Positions 1 to 8,846 are shown, numbered from the stretch's first letter. The stretch is DNA of 64,000 nucleotides from Phytopseudomonas punonensis (GCF_900142655.1 NZ_FRBQ01000001.1:1180115-1244114), one strand, 5' to 3'. The notes: generated by a model not told the origin, from the letters alone. Program-made: numbers and translations.

Positions 1-25
1 CGCAGGCTGCCAAGGCAGCAAATGA
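1..25 (+). CDS. zur: 3' end of an upstream gene, probably zur (partial)
   Basis: The first 25 bases read in frame as A-G-C-Q-G-S-K followed by TGA at 23-25, so an upstream coding region ends here and overlaps the znuC start by ATGA. In Pseudomonas the zinc-uptake regulator gene zur (np20) lies directly before znuC and is translationally coupled to it. Only seven codons are visible, so the identity rests on gene order rather than on a recognisable domain. Confidence 0.45.
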
Positions 26-822
26 GCGACGCACTGATTCGCCTCGAAGGCGTGACTGTCGGTTTCTCCGGGCAAACCGTGCTGGACAAGGTTGAGCTGA
101 CCATCAAGCCGGGCGAGATCGTCACGCTGATCGGCCCCAACGGCGCCGGCAAGACCACCCTGGTGCGCGCCGTGCTCGGCCTGCTCAAGCAGGATACCGG
201 CAGCGTTTGGCGCAAGCCGAAATTGCGTATCGGCTATATGCCGCAGAAGCTGCATGTCGACCCAACCCTGCCGCTCAGCGTATTGCGCTTCCTGCGCCTG
301 GTGCCCGGAGTTGACCGGGCGCGCGCTCAGGCGGCATTGGCTGAAGTCGGCGCCAGCCAGGTGCTCGACAGCCCTCTGCAGGGCATCTCCGGCGGCGAAC
401 TGCAGCGTGTGCTGCTGGCCCGCGCCCTGCTGCGCGAGCCCGAACTGCTGGTACTCGATGAGCCGGTGCAAGGTGTCGACGTGGCTGGCCAGGCCGAACT
501 GTACCGCCTGATCACCCGCCTGCGTGACCGCCACGGTTGCGGCGTGCTGATGGTCTCCCACGACCTGCACCTGGTGATGAGCACAACCGATCAGGTGGTG
601 TGCTTGAACCGCCACGTATGCTGCTCGGGCCACCCGGAGCAGGTCAGCTTCGATCCGGCCTTTGTCGAGCTGTTTGGCCGCGACGCCCAGAGCCTGGCGG
701 TCTATCACCACCATCACGACCATGAGCACGACCTCACTGGCGGCGTGGTCAGCGACAAACCCGGCCTGACCATCCATGGCCCGGTCCCTCACGTACATGG
801 AGACGGCTGCAAGCATGGCTGA
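22..822 (+). CDS. znuC: Zinc ABC transporter ATP-binding protein ZnuC
   Basis: This 266-residue cytoplasmic ATPase powers high-affinity zinc import with ZnuB and a periplasmic ZnuA encoded elsewhere. Walker A (GPNGAGKT) is near residues 38-45, the ABC signature (ISGGELQ) near 122-128, Walker B (ELLVLDEP) near 141-148 and the switch histidine at about 180. The C-terminal tail is histidine-rich ([10 protein letters not shown] near 227-237, then several spaced His and one Cys), which could bind zinc and sense the cytoplasmic pool; that role is inferred. The start overlaps the preceding stop, and the end overlaps znuB by 8 nt, so the genes are probably translationally coupled. Zur repression is expected, but the operator would lie outside the window. 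Confidence 0.93.
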   Translation: MSDALIRLEGVTVGFSGQTVLDKVELTIKPGEIVTLIGPNGAGKTTLVRAVLGLLKQDTGSVWRKPKLRIGYMPQKLHVDPTLPLSVLRFLRLVPGVDRARAQAALAEVGASQVLDSPLQGISGGELQRVLLARALLREPELLVLDEPVQGVDVAGQAELYRLITRLRDRHGCGVLMVSHDLHLVMSTTDQVVCLNRHVCCSGHPEQVSFDPAFVELFGRDAQSLAVYHHHHDHEHDLTGGVVSDKPGLTIHGPVPHVHGDGCKHG

Positions 823-1603
823 TTTTCTTCTCAACGCCCTGCTCGCCGGCCTCGCCCTGGCGCTGGTCGCCGGCCCGCTGGGCTCCTTCGTGGTGTGGCG
901 GCGCATGGCCTATTTTGGCGACACCCTTTCTCACGCAGCGCTGCTCGGCGTGGCGCTGGGCCTGATGCTGGATGTCAGCCCAACCTTTGCGGTGACCGTC
1001 GGCTGCGTGCTGCTAGCGATCCTGCTGGTCACCCTGCAGACCCGCCAGCCGCTGGCCAGCGATACGCTGCTCGGCATCCTCGCCCACAGCACGCTGTCGC
1101 TGGGCCTGGTGGTGCTGAGCTTCATGCGTGACGTGCGCATCGACCTGATGGGCTACCTGTTTGGCGACCTGCTCGCCGTCAGCCCCACCGACTTGGCATG
1201 GATTCTGGCCGGTAGCGCGCTGGTGCTGGTGCTGCTGGTGCTGATGTGGCGTCCGCTGCTGGCGATTACCGTGCACGAAGAACTGGCCAGGGTCGAAGGC
1301 CTGCCCGTGGCCGCCATTCGCCTGGGCCTGATGCTGCTGATCGCCATCGTTATCGCCGTGGCGATGAAGATTGTCGGCGTGCTGCTGATCACCTCGTTGC
1401 TGATCATCCCCGCCGCCGCCGCCCAGCGCCACGCCCGTACGCCGGAACAAATGGCTTTTGGCGCCAGCCTGCTGGGAATCGTGGCGGTGTGCTGCGGTCT
1501 GAGTCTGTCCTGGTTCAAGGACACGCCCGCCGGCCCATCGATCGTCGTGTCAGCCGCCAGCCTGTTCCTGCTGAGCTTTTTGCTGCCGCGCCGCAGGGTG
1601 TGA
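815..1603 (+). CDS. znuB: Zinc ABC transporter permease ZnuB
   Basis: A hydrophobic inner-membrane permease of 262 residues, ABC-3 (metal) family, with about seven or eight membrane segments. It forms the zinc channel with ZnuC. Recognisable family features are [23 protein letters not shown] near the N-terminus and the [20 protein letters not shown] block near two thirds of the length. An upstream in-frame ATG at 776 would add 13 residues lying inside znuC. I prefer the ATG at 815 because it begins directly at the hydrophobic N-terminus ([12 protein letters not shown]) and gives the short overlap usual for this operon. Confidence 0.92.
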   Translation: MADFLLNALLAGLALALVAGPLGSFVVWRRMAYFGDTLSHAALLGVALGLMLDVSPTFAVTVGCVLLAILLVTLQTRQPLASDTLLGILAHSTLSLGLVVLSFMRDVRIDLMGYLFGDLLAVSPTDLAWILAGSALVLVLLVLMWRPLLAITVHEELARVEGLPVAAIRLGLMLLIAIVIAVAMKIVGVLLITSLLIIPAAAAQRHARTPEQMAFGASLLGIVAVCCGLSLSWFKDTPAGPSIVVSAASLFLLSFLLPRRRV

Positions 1604-1676
1604 GCCGTCATATTTGGTGGCCCATCGGGCGCCGTGTAGAATTGCGTATTTTTTGCACAGATCGAGACTCGCAGTC

Positions 1677-2477
1677 ATGACATCGTTTCCTTTACGCTGC
1701 GTTGCCCTGGCCATGCTGGCTCTGCTGACCGTTGGCTGCCAGAGCCGCGAAGCGGCCGATCCAACTCCGGTTGCCGTGGTCGCAGCGCCCACTCCGCAGG
1801 AGCAGTTCGACGACTACCTCGCCGAAGGCCTGCTCGCCGAAGCCGAGACGCAGCTCGCGACCCTGCAGGAAAGTGGCGACCCTGCCGCGTTGCTGCAGGC
1901 TCAGCGACAGCTTTCTGAGGCCTACCTGCAGGAAGGCCAGAAGGCGCTGGAAGGCGGTGACCTCGACAAGGCGGCCAAATCTCTGGCCCATGCCCGCACC
2001 CTGATGCCTAAAGCTCCAGCGCTGACCACTGGCCTGGACGGCGCCATCGGCAAGGCCCGCGAGGCCGAGCGCAGCGCCGTCGAACAAGCTCAGGCCGCGC
2101 GCCAAGAACAGCTGCGTTTGCTGCGCCAGGCGGCCGAAGCGCAAGCCGCGGCTAGTCGCGCAGCCGACGATGCGCCGGTTCAAGCCAGCGCAGAGCTGAT
2201 AGACCCGACAGCCAAACGCAGTGAAATCAGCCTGGCGATGCTCGACAGTCGCGACGAAGTGGCGCTGTTCGAACGCCTGGATGCCGTTGCCGCAGACGTG
2301 GTGACCTTCGACCGTACCGTGCATATCCAGGTCCGCAGCGCCGAGGATCTGCGCCGCGTCAGCGCCCTGCTCGAAGCACGGGTGATGAAGCGTGATCCGA
2401 CCTACAAGCTGACGCTCAGCCACGCCGTCAAACCGGTGCAGGTGCCGCGTCTGGTGCTGCGTATGCGTGATCAGTAA
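1677..2477 (+). CDS. Alanine/glutamine-rich lipoprotein (PA5502-like)
   Basis: A 266-residue predicted lipoprotein. A signal peptide ends in a lipobox (LTVGC, Cys about 21), then comes a Pro/Ala linker and long Ala/Gln/Glu-rich helical stretches with TPR-like character up to about residue 180. A small C-terminal domain follows (about 200-266, starting at RDEVALFERLDAV). It sits between znuB and metN, the position of the uncharacterised PA5502 lipoprotein in P. aeruginosa. The ATG at 1677 is chosen over an upstream one at 1614 because it starts the signal peptide. The function is unknown; the helical repeats suggest a scaffold or envelope assembly role, which is inference. Confidence 0.8.
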   Translation: MTSFPLRCVALAMLALLTVGCQSREAADPTPVAVVAAPTPQEQFDDYLAEGLLAEAETQLATLQESGDPAALLQAQRQLSEAYLQEGQKALEGGDLDKAAKSLAHARTLMPKAPALTTGLDGAIGKAREAERSAVEQAQAARQEQLRLLRQAAEAQAAASRAADDAPVQASAELIDPTAKRSEISLAMLDSRDEVALFERLDAVAADVVTFDRTVHIQVRSAEDLRRVSALLEARVMKRDPTYKLTLSHAVKPVQVPRLVLRMRDQ

Positions 2478-2618
2478 GCCGGTTACACTGCCCGCCAGAC
2501 CAGCTTTTTAGATATAAACATAGGCCTACAAAGATTTTTGAGGTCTAACGAGCGCCAGGTAAACTAGCGCCACTCTTATGCCTACCCGGCAAACCGACGA
2601 ACCCAAAAGGTTTAACGC

Positions 2619-3623
2619 GTGATCGACTTTCATCAGGTCCACAAGGCGTACCGCGTCAGTGGCCGCGACATTCCCGCCCTGCAACCCTGCGATTTGCATA
2701 TCGAACGTGGCGAAGTATTCGGCATTATCGGCCACTCCGGCGCCGGCAAAAGCACCCTGCTGCGCCTGATCAACCGCCTCGAAGAGCCATCCGGCGGGCG
2801 CATCGACATCGATGGCGTGGACGTCACCGCCCTCGGCGCCGACGGCCTGCGCAAATTCCGCCAGCAAGTGGGCATGATCTTCCAGCACTTCAACCTGCTG
2901 TCGTCCAAGACCGTTGCTGCCAACGTCGGCATGCCGCTGAAACTGGCAGGCGTTCCGACGAAGGAAATCGACCAGCGCGTCGCCGCCCTGCTCGAGCGAG
3001 TCGGCCTTCAAGACCATGCCAACAAGTACCCGGCGCAACTTTCCGGCGGCCAGAAGCAGCGAGTCGGCATTGCCCGCGCCCTGGCGACAAGGCCGAAGAT
3101 TCTGCTCTGCGACGAAGCCACCAGCGCCCTCGACCCGCAAACCACCGCTTCGGTGCTGCAGCTGCTCGCCGAGATCAACCGCGAGCTGGGCCTGACCATC
3201 GTGCTGATCACCCATGAGATGGACGTGATCCGCCGCGTCTGCGACCGCGTGGCGGTCATGGATGCCGGCGTGATCGTCGAGCAGGGCCCGGTGGCCGACG
3301 TATTCCTGCATCCGCAGCACGCCACCACCAAGCGCTTCGTGCAGGAAGCCGAGCATGTCGACGAGAACGACCAGCGCGACGATTTCGCCCATGTGCAGGG
3401 GCGCATCCTGCGCCTGACCTTTATCGGCGAGTCCACCTATTCGCCGGTTCTGGGCCAAGTGGCGCGGGAAACCGGCATCGACTACAGCATCCTTGCCGGA
3501 CGCATCGACCGCATCAAGGACACGCCCTACGGCCAGCTGACCCTGGCGCTGACCGGCGGCGATATCGACGCCGCCCTGGCCCGCTTCGAAGCGGCTGACG
3601 TGCACCTGGAGGTCTTGCGCTGA
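2619..3623 (+). CDS. metN: D/L-methionine ABC transporter ATP-binding protein MetN
   Basis: A 334-residue ATPase of the MetNIQ methionine importer. Walker A (GHSGAGKST) is near residue 39, the signature LSGGQKQR near 141 and Walker B ([13 protein letters not shown]) near 161. A C-terminal NIL/ACT-like regulatory domain (about 260-334, starting near [10 protein letters not shown]) is the site where methionine inhibits transport in E. coli MetN. The start is GTG; no ATG gives the conserved N-terminus [11 protein letters not shown]. The stop overlaps metI by one base (TGATG). Confidence 0.93.
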   Translation: MIDFHQVHKAYRVSGRDIPALQPCDLHIERGEVFGIIGHSGAGKSTLLRLINRLEEPSGGRIDIDGVDVTALGADGLRKFRQQVGMIFQHFNLLSSKTVAANVGMPLKLAGVPTKEIDQRVAALLERVGLQDHANKYPAQLSGGQKQRVGIARALATRPKILLCDEATSALDPQTTASVLQLLAEINRELGLTIVLITHEMDVIRRVCDRVAVMDAGVIVEQGPVADVFLHPQHATTKRFVQEAEHVDENDQRDDFAHVQGRILRLTFIGESTYSPVLGQVARETGIDYSILAGRIDRIKDTPYGQLTLALTGGDIDAALARFEAADVHLEVLR

Positions 3624-4288
3624 TGGAAACCTTATTGCCCAACGTCGACTGGCTGGAAATCTGGCAGGCCAGTATCGATACCCTGAACATGCTCGGCGGC
3701 TCCATGCTGTTCACCGTACTGTTCGGCCTGCCCCTGGGCGTGCTGCTGTTCCTTACCGGGCCGCGGCAGATGTTCGAACAGAAGGGCCTGTACGCGGTGA
3801 TCTCCCTGGTGGTGAACGTGCTGCGTTCGGTGCCGTTCGTGATCCTGCTGATCCTGCTGATCCCGGTCACGGTACTCATCACCGGCACCTCACTCGGCGT
3901 CGCTGGGGCCATTCCGCCGCTGGTTGTCGGTGCCACGCCCTTCTTCGCGCGCCTGGTGGAAACCGCCCTGCGCGAGGTTGACCGCGGCATCATCGAAGCG
4001 ACCCAGGCGATGGGCGCGAGCACCCGGCAGATCATCTTCAACGCGCTGCTGCCGGAGGCCCTGCCGGGCATTCTCGCGGCCATCACAGTCACGGCCATCA
4101 CCCTGGTCTCGTACACCGCGATGAGCGGCCTAATCGGCGGCGGTGGCCTGGGCGACCTGGCGGTGCGTTACGGCTATCAGCGTTATCAGCCGGACGTGAT
4201 GTTCGTGACCGTGGCGCTGCTGGTGGTGCTCGTACAGATTCTGCAAACCATCGGCGACCGCCTGGTGGTGCACTTCTCTCGTAAATAA
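3623..4288 (+). CDS. metI: Methionine ABC transporter permease MetI
   Basis: A 221-residue inner-membrane permease with about five membrane segments. The EAA coupling motif, which contacts MetN, is seen around EATQAMGASTRQIIFNALLPEALPG (about 128-152). It is the second gene of metNIQ, overlaps metN by one base and is followed 60 bp later by metQ. Length and motif order are normal for the family. Confidence 0.93.
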   Translation: METLLPNVDWLEIWQASIDTLNMLGGSMLFTVLFGLPLGVLLFLTGPRQMFEQKGLYAVISLVVNVLRSVPFVILLILLIPVTVLITGTSLGVAGAIPPLVVGATPFFARLVETALREVDRGIIEATQAMGASTRQIIFNALLPEALPGILAAITVTAITLVSYTAMSGLIGGGGLGDLAVRYGYQRYQPDVMFVTVALLVVLVQILQTIGDRLVVHFSRK

Positions 4289-4348
4289 AACAGCTGGAAG
4301 GGCCAGCGGCAGCCTGCCGCCGCGCCGTCTCATTTCAAGGAGTCAACG

Positions 4349-5125
4349 ATGAAAAAACTGCTCACTGCCCTGGCTGTCGTCGCAGCCTTCTCCAGCACCG
4401 CCCAGGCTGAAACCCTGCGCGTCGCTGCCTCTGCCGTACCGCACGCGGACATCCTCAATTTCGTCAAACCAGCCCTGGCTAAAGAAGGCGTGGAGCTAGA
4501 CGTCAAGGTGTTCACCGACTACGTACAGCCCAACGTACAGGTCGCCGAGAAGCGCCTGGACGCCAACTTCTTCCAGCATCAGCCCTACCTGGACGAGTTC
4601 AACAAGAGCCGTGGTACCAGCCTGGTCAGCGTTGCCGGCGTGCACGTCGAGCCGTTCGGAGCCTACTCCAGCAAGATCAAGGATCTGAAAGACCTGCCAC
4701 AAGGCGCCAACGTGGTGATCCCCAACGATGCTACCAATGGCGGCCGCGCCCTGCTGCTGCTGCAGAAAGCCGGCGTGATCACCCTGAAGGATCCGACCAA
4801 TATCCTCTCCACGCCGAAAGACATCGCCGAGAACCCGAAAGGCATCAAGGTGCGTGAACTGGAAGCCGCCACCCTGCCGCGCGTGCTGACCCAGGTCGAC
4901 CTGGCGCTGATCAACACCAACTACGCCCTGGAGGCCAAGCTGAACCCGACCCAGGACGCCCTGGCCATCGAAGGCAGCGACTCGCCGTACGTGAACATCC
5001 TGGTGACCCGCGAAGACAACAAGGACAGCCCGGCCGTGCAGAAGCTGGTCAAGGCCCTGCATAGCGATGACGTGAAAGCCTTCATCCTGGAAAAATACAA
5101 AGGCGCAGTGGTTCCGGCGTTCTGA
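4349..5125 (+). CDS. metQ: Methionine-binding protein MetQ
   Basis: A 258-residue substrate-binding protein of the NlpA/MetQ family. The first 20 residues form a signal peptide ending in AQA, followed by ETLRVAASAVPHADIL. Family blocks FTDYVQPNVQVAEKRLDANFFQHQPYLD and VIPNDATNGGRALLLLQKAG are intact. There is no lipobox, so it is probably soluble in the periplasm, unlike the lipidated MetQ of some species. It ends the metNIQ operon and a strong terminator follows within 30 bp. Confidence 0.92.
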   Translation: MKKLLTALAVVAAFSSTAQAETLRVAASAVPHADILNFVKPALAKEGVELDVKVFTDYVQPNVQVAEKRLDANFFQHQPYLDEFNKSRGTSLVSVAGVHVEPFGAYSSKIKDLKDLPQGANVVIPNDATNGGRALLLLQKAGVITLKDPTNILSTPKDIAENPKGIKVRELEAATLPRVLTQVDLALINTNYALEAKLNPTQDALAIEGSDSPYVNILVTREDNKDSPAVQKLVKALHSDDVKAFILEKYKGAVVPAF

Positions 5126-5152
5126 TCGCCGCAATCCTCCCTGCAGTACTCG

Positions 5153-5186
5153 ATGCCGCGTAGCCCTCAAGCTACGCGGCATTTTC
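5153..5186 (+). terminator. Rho-independent terminator after metQ
   Basis: An 11-bp perfect stem (ATGCCGCGTAG at 5153-5163 with CTACGCGGCAT at 5172-5182) encloses an 8-base loop and leads into ATTTTCAT. It starts 27 bases after the metQ stop. Confidence 0.8.
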
Positions 5187-5209
5187 ATATCTGCGGCCCA
5201 GGTTTCTCA

Positions 5210-5380
5210 GAGCCTGTTCACGGTCTCGCGAGCTAGAGCCATACAAGGCCTAGGCGGCCCCACAAAAACAAGCGAGGAAGCGGAGTTTACGAGCTGTAAA
5301 TGAGCATTCCGACTGGGCTGGCAATCCAGCCAGTTTTTTAACGCAGTAGGGCCGACGCGTAGCAGATCGTGAAAAGGCTC
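5210..5380. mobile_element. 171-bp MITE-like element with terminal inverted repeats
   Basis: The segment begins GAGCCTGTTCACGGTCT and ends with the reverse complement of GAGCCTTTTCACGATCT; 15 of the outer 17 bases match as terminal inverted repeats. It is flanked on both sides by TCA (5207-5209 and 5381-5383), consistent with a 3-bp target duplication. There is no coding capacity. An internal hairpin (GGCTGG-caat-CCAGCC) lies near the middle. The right-hand TCA is, on the minus strand, the TGA stop codon of the adjacent GFA-family gene. Short length, inverted ends and a duplication fit a non-autonomous element mobilised in trans; no second copy is present in the window. Confidence 0.6.
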
Positions 5381-5812
5381 TCAGTCGGCGGGAATAAAGC
5401 GCAATACGCCAGCCTGCCGCGGCCCGGCGCCAGTGGGATCGTCCTTGGGATGGGCGATGCCATCGCTGACCGGTACTTCGTCGAAATCGAACGGGCTGAT
5501 GCCCTCCAGGCAGGCGACGTTGACGCCGTACTGGTGGGGATTGGAGCGGCGCTGATGATGGGTGTAGATGCCACAGCGTGAGCAGAAGAAGTGCTGGGCG
5601 CTCATGGTATTGAAGCGATAGACCGTCAGCAACTCGGCCCCCTGGAGAATATGGAAGTCCGCCAGCTCGGCCGAAACCGCCACCGCACCGCGCATCCGGC
5701 AATAAGAGCAATTGCAGCGCCTTGCGCTGTGCAGACCGTTGCTGAGGGTCATGTGAAAACGCACGTCGCCGCAGTGGCAGGCACCGTTGATCTCGCCGAT
5801 ATCCTTGTTCAT
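5381..5812 (-). CDS. GFA-family (CENP-V/GFA domain) zinc protein
   Basis: A 143-residue protein of the glutathione-dependent formaldehyde-activating enzyme (GFA/CENP-V) fold. The zinc ligands are visible in order: CHCG near residue 12, CNCSYC near 33-38 and CSRCG near 77-81. Most members are not true formaldehyde enzymes, so only the fold is assigned. It lies 31 bp downstream of the LysR gene on the same strand and may be cotranscribed with it. Its stop codon coincides with the target duplication of the MITE-like element. Confidence 0.8.
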   Translation of the reverse strand: MNKDIGEINGACHCGDVRFHMTLSNGLHSARRCNCSYCRMRGAVAVSAELADFHILQGAELLTVYRFNTMSAQHFFCSRCGIYTHHQRRSNPHQYGVNVACLEGISPFDFDEVPVSDGIAHPKDDPTGAGPRQAGVLRFIPAD

Positions 5813-5843
5813 CCGTCACACCTCCGCTCGACAGGAGGCGTGA

Positions 5844-6722
5844 TCATAAGCCGGTTTCGCCAGACAGTGGCTTCGCCAGGCATTGCAGCAACCAGTCCAA
5901 CGCTGGTTGACGCTGGGCGCGGCGCAAAATCACCACCAGCTCGCGGTGAAAGGTCAGCTCGCCCAGCTCCAGCACGCGTAGCGTCTGCGGCCGCTGACAC
6001 CAGAGGCCGGCGCGGGGGATCAGTGACACGCCGAGGCCGCACTCGACCATGCGCACGATGGCTTCCAGCTCGTCCAGCTCCAACGCCTCGCGGGGCGTCA
6101 GCCGTTGTTCGCGCAGAAAGCGCTCGACCTGGCGGCCGCCGAAAGAGCGCCTGTCGTAGCGCACGAAGGGCTGCTCGCGTAGCAGATGCAGCGGATCATC
6201 GCCCGTCATGCCGGGCGGTGCGATCAGCACGAAGGGCTCGCGCACCAGCTCCACCTGCAGAAGCTCTTTGGGCAGTTCAAACGGCGGACGGATCAGCACG
6301 GCCAGATCCAGCTCGCCGGCGTCCACCTGGCCGAGCAGATCGAGGGAAACCCCAGGCACCAACTTCAGCTCGACTTGAGAAGCCCGGGTGCGAAAGCGCA
6401 CCAGGGCTTCGGGCAACAGCCCAGTTTGCACGCTGGCAATAGCGCCGATCTTCAGCTCACCCTGCCATTCTTCGAGCGCAGTCGGCACGGCCATCTGCGC
6501 GAACAAGCCAAGCATCTGCTCGGCCAGCGGCAAGGCATGGCGCCCACCGGCGCTGAGTACCGCGCTACGACCACTGCGGTCGAACAGGCGCACGCCGAGG
6601 CTCTGCTCCAGCACGCGCATCTGCGCGCTGACCGCCGATTGCGTAAGGCCTACGCGAAGCCCGGCAGCAGCGAAGGTGCCGTAGCGGGCCACGGCCACGA
6701 AGGTTTTCAATTCTCGGAGCAT
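5844..6722 (-). CDS. LysR-family transcriptional regulator
   Basis: A 292-residue regulator. The N-terminal winged helix-turn-helix (residues 1-60, MLRELKTFVAVARYGTFAAA then LTQSAVSAQMRVLEQSLGVRLFDR) is typical, and the LysR substrate-binding domain spans about 88-290. It is divergent from the VOC-protein gene with 95 bp between, the usual arrangement in which a LysR protein controls its neighbour and itself. The effector cannot be told from sequence. Confidence 0.9.
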   Translation of the reverse strand: MLRELKTFVAVARYGTFAAAGLRVGLTQSAVSAQMRVLEQSLGVRLFDRSGRSAVLSAGGRHALPLAEQMLGLFAQMAVPTALEEWQGELKIGAIASVQTGLLPEALVRFRTRASQVELKLVPGVSLDLLGQVDAGELDLAVLIRPPFELPKELLQVELVREPFVLIAPPGMTGDDPLHLLREQPFVRYDRRSFGGRQVERFLREQRLTPREALELDELEAIVRMVECGLGVSLIPRAGLWCQRPQTLRVLELGELTFHRELVVILRRAQRQPALDWLLQCLAKPLSGETGL

Positions 6723-6817
6723 TGATCAATTTCATTTGAGATGGATGGCAATAATATTCGCTTTTAATCAAAATTCTTGCATCTAGAATCGGTGACACCG
6801 ACCTGAGGAGCTCACAC
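6723..6817. promoter_or_regulatory. Divergent promoter region, LysR gene / VOC gene
   Basis: This 95-bp spacer is much richer in A and T than the flanking genes, which fits two divergent promoters and a LysR operator. A clear ribosome-binding site (GAGGAG) lies 8 bases before the VOC start at 6818. No single operator can be assigned with confidence. Confidence 0.5.
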
Positions 6818-7243
6818 ATGGCACTGTCCCCGTTTCACCTGGCCATTCCCGTCTACGACCTGGCCGCCGCCCGGCATTTCTATGGCCAGGTGTTCGGCTG
6901 CGCCGAAGGTCGCAGCAGCGATCACTGGGTGGATTTCGATTTCTTCGGCCACCAGCTGGTGATCCACGAAGCGCCGAAAATGCCGCACCAGGAATCGGCT
7001 ATCAGCAACCCGGTGGACGGCCACGATGTGCCGGTGCCGCACTTCGGCGTGATTCTCGACTGGCCAATCTGGGAAGCCCTGGCGCAGCGCCTCCAGGCGC
7101 GCGAAACCGCGTTCGTGATCGAGCCCTACATCCGCTTCAAGGGCCAGGTTGGCGAGCAAGCCACCATGTTCCTGCTCGACCCCTGCGGCAATGCCCTCGA
7201 GTTCAAGGCATTCAAGGACATGAGTCAGCTGTTCGCCAAATAG
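6818..7243 (+). CDS. VOC/glyoxalase-superfamily protein
   Basis: A 141-residue vicinal-oxygen-chelate protein. It starts [22 protein letters not shown], the usual first beta-alpha-beta unit with a metal-ligand histidine, and ends [14 protein letters not shown], where the Glu is the typical last metal ligand. Another histidine lies in VPHFGVIL. Proteins of this type are often annotated as dioxygenases, but the reaction is not known. It is divergent from the LysR gene, which probably regulates it. Confidence 0.82.
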   Translation: MALSPFHLAIPVYDLAAARHFYGQVFGCAEGRSSDHWVDFDFFGHQLVIHEAPKMPHQESAISNPVDGHDVPVPHFGVILDWPIWEALAQRLQARETAFVIEPYIRFKGQVGEQATMFLLDPCGNALEFKAFKDMSQLFAK

Positions 7244-7253
7244 GTTTAGGAGC

Positions 7254-7322
7254 TTGATGGGTTGCACCCATCCTACAAAGACTACGCCGGAGTCGATCCG
7301 TAGGATGGGTGAAACCCATCAA
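7254..7322. repeat. REP pair, GATGGGT family (upstream copy)
   Basis: Two inverted arms, 7254-7276 (TTGATGGGTTGCACCCATCC...) and 7300-7322, match at 22 of 23 positions. Each arm holds its own small palindrome (GGGTTGCACCC). The pair lies just downstream of the RAYT gene stop, which sits at 7360 on the minus strand. Confidence 0.8.
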
Positions 7323-7359
7323 TGCACCACGCCGTAACCCATCACAACCAATCCCGCGC

Positions 7360-7887
7360 TCACTCCCCCGCCGCCATCTCCACCTCCGCGGCCCATCCCC
7401 AATCCGGCGGATACACACCACGCTGCACATACGCGTGAAATGACGAATGGGGCCAATCGCAAACCCTCTCCACCAAAGCGTGCTTGACCGGATTGTGGTG
7501 GATGTAATCCATATGCCGCTGCCAATCCTCTTCATCCCGAATGGCGTGCTCCCAGAAGCGACGTTGCCAGATACCACGCTCGCCCTTCGCTACCTGGCTT
7601 TGGCGCAGGTTCGCAGGAAGCGGAAGCTGCCGGGAGAAATCACCTTTGATGCGTCGCAGCCGAGTGGAGAAGTCGCTGTCACCCTCGGGTAGGCGCATCA
7701 ACAGGTGGCAGTGCTCGGGCAGGACTACCCAAGCCTGCAAGGCAAAAGGCGCACGGCGCTGCTCTTCGAGGAAGCTCTGGCGCAGGGCAGCGATATGGGA
7801 AACGAGCCATTCCTGGCGGCGATCGGCGAGAACTAGGGTAAAGAAGTAGATGCCACCTGGGCGGTAGTGGCGTCGATAGTCGGTCAT
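7360..7887 (-). CDS. rayT: REP-associated tyrosine transposase (RAYT), IS200/IS605-like
   Basis: A 175-residue Y1-type HUH transposase of the REP-associated group. The family opening YRRHYRPGGIYFFT is followed by the HUH pair (HCH in LPEHCHLLMRLP) near 66-68 and the catalytic tyrosine region MDYIHHNPVKHALV near 133-146. The ATG at 7887 is preferred over a start at 7959 because residues upstream of MTDYRR come from the REP itself. The gene is bracketed by REP pairs of one family (7254-7322 and 7926-8009), the arrangement expected for an enzyme that processes these REPs. Confidence 0.88.
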   Translation of the reverse strand: MTDYRRHYRPGGIYFFTLVLADRRQEWLVSHIAALRQSFLEEQRRAPFALQAWVVLPEHCHLLMRLPEGDSDFSTRLRRIKGDFSRQLPLPANLRQSQVAKGERGIWQRRFWEHAIRDEEDWQRHMDYIHHNPVKHALVERVCDWPHSSFHAYVQRGVYPPDWGWAAEVEMAAGE

Positions 7888-7925
7888 CAACGTTCCCTTC
7901 CTTGGGTCGTTTTTGGTTTTGGTGG

Positions 7926-8009
7926 TGATGGGTTTCACCCATCCTACGAGGATAGCCACCGCCCCCAGATCCGTAGGATGGGTCGGGCCGCGTAGGTGAA
8001 ACCCATCAA
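7926..8009. repeat. REP pair, GATGGGT family, with an internal insertion
   Basis: The left arm is 7926-7947 (TGATGGGTTTCACCCATCC...) and the right arm begins GTAGGATGGGT at 7973. The right arm is interrupted by 14 bases (CGGGCCGCGTAGGT at 7984-7997) before resuming as GAAACCCATCAA. A related GGGCCGCGTAGGTG junction occurs at 23227-23240, so this may be a recombinant REP type rather than a random insertion. Confidence 0.75.
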
Positions 8010-8019
8010 TCGCTGTCGA

Positions 8020-8649
8020 TCATCTTCCGTTGATCAACACCGGCAGCTGCGCCGCCAGCTTGTCGACATTGATCGGCGCGCGGATAAAGCCGCGCTGGGT
8101 GCCGTCCGGGCCGATGATGGCGAGGTTGCCACTGTGGTCGACGGTGTAGTTTTCCTTGCTGGTATCGGCCGGAATGTAGGGAATGCTCACCGCGTTGGAG
8201 AGTGCCTGGATGGTATCCGGCTCGCCGCTCAGGCCCATGAAGCCGGCATTGAAGTAGCCCAGGTATTTCTTCATCTGCTCCGGCGTGTCGCGGGCCGGGT
8301 CGACGCTCACCAGCACGATGCGCAGGTTATTCCAGGTCTCTTCCGGGATCTGCGTGCGCAGTTGGCGCAGCTGCGCCAGGGTCGCCGGGCAGATGTCCGG
8401 GCAGAAGGTGTAGCCGAAGAACAACAGGCTCCACTGGTCCTTGAGCTGGCCGGTGGAGAAGGTCTGACCGTCCTGGTCGAGGAAATCCAGGGCGGGGACC
8501 TGGCGCTGCTGGGGCAGCATGACGATGCCGGCGTCGAGCAGCGCCGCAGCGTCATTGGACGTGCCGCGCAGTGCCTGGCTGGCGATCAGGCCGAGCACCA
8601 GGGCAACGGCGGCGATAAGGGCGAATACGGTGAGGTGCTTGCGAGTCAT
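8020..8649 (-). CDS. SCO1/SenC-family copper chaperone/redox protein
   Basis: A 209-residue membrane-anchored thioredoxin-fold protein that in this family inserts CuA into cytochrome oxidase or acts as a thiol reductase. One N-terminal membrane segment (about residues 7-28) is followed by the copper ligands: CPDIC in FFGYTFCPDICPATLAQLR (near 83-87) and the distal His in YTVDHSGNLAIIGPDG. The ATG at 8649 is chosen over one at 8733 because it starts just before the membrane anchor (MTRKHLTVFALIAAVAL). No oxidase genes are adjacent. Confidence 0.9.
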   Translation of the reverse strand: MTRKHLTVFALIAAVALVLGLIASQALRGTSNDAAALLDAGIVMLPQQRQVPALDFLDQDGQTFSTGQLKDQWSLLFFGYTFCPDICPATLAQLRQLRTQIPEETWNNLRIVLVSVDPARDTPEQMKKYLGYFNAGFMGLSGEPDTIQALSNAVSIPYIPADTSKENYTVDHSGNLAIIGPDGTQRGFIRAPINVDKLAAQLPVLINGR

Positions 8650-8803
8650 GGCGGCCACGCTGGTCAGGGTGAAGGGTATCGCCCTGTATGGCCCGATGCC
8701 CGACTTCGCGGGGAAGCTGTGCCTGGGCGGCACTGGGATCGGCCATCTGGCGATGCGCAGCGGGAAAAGGTACCAGATACGCGCCGCCAGGTGGCCGTTT
8801 ACC

Positions 8804-8840
8804 CCTGCGGCGGGCTGTCACGCTGACAGCCCGCCGCAGG
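8804..8840 (-). terminator. 17-bp perfect hairpin after the SulP gene
   Basis: Arms 8804-8820 and 8824-8840 are perfectly complementary (CCTGCGGCGGGCTGTCA and its inverse) with a 3-base loop. It begins 7 bases after the SulP stop on the minus strand. A run of U is missing, so it may act as an mRNA 3' stabiliser as well as a terminator. Confidence 0.65.
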
Positions 8841-8846
8841 CCTGCC

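Noticed and set aside
2478..2618. A SAM riboswitch before metN
   Set aside because: None of the conserved riboswitch helices were recognised in the 141-base spacer.
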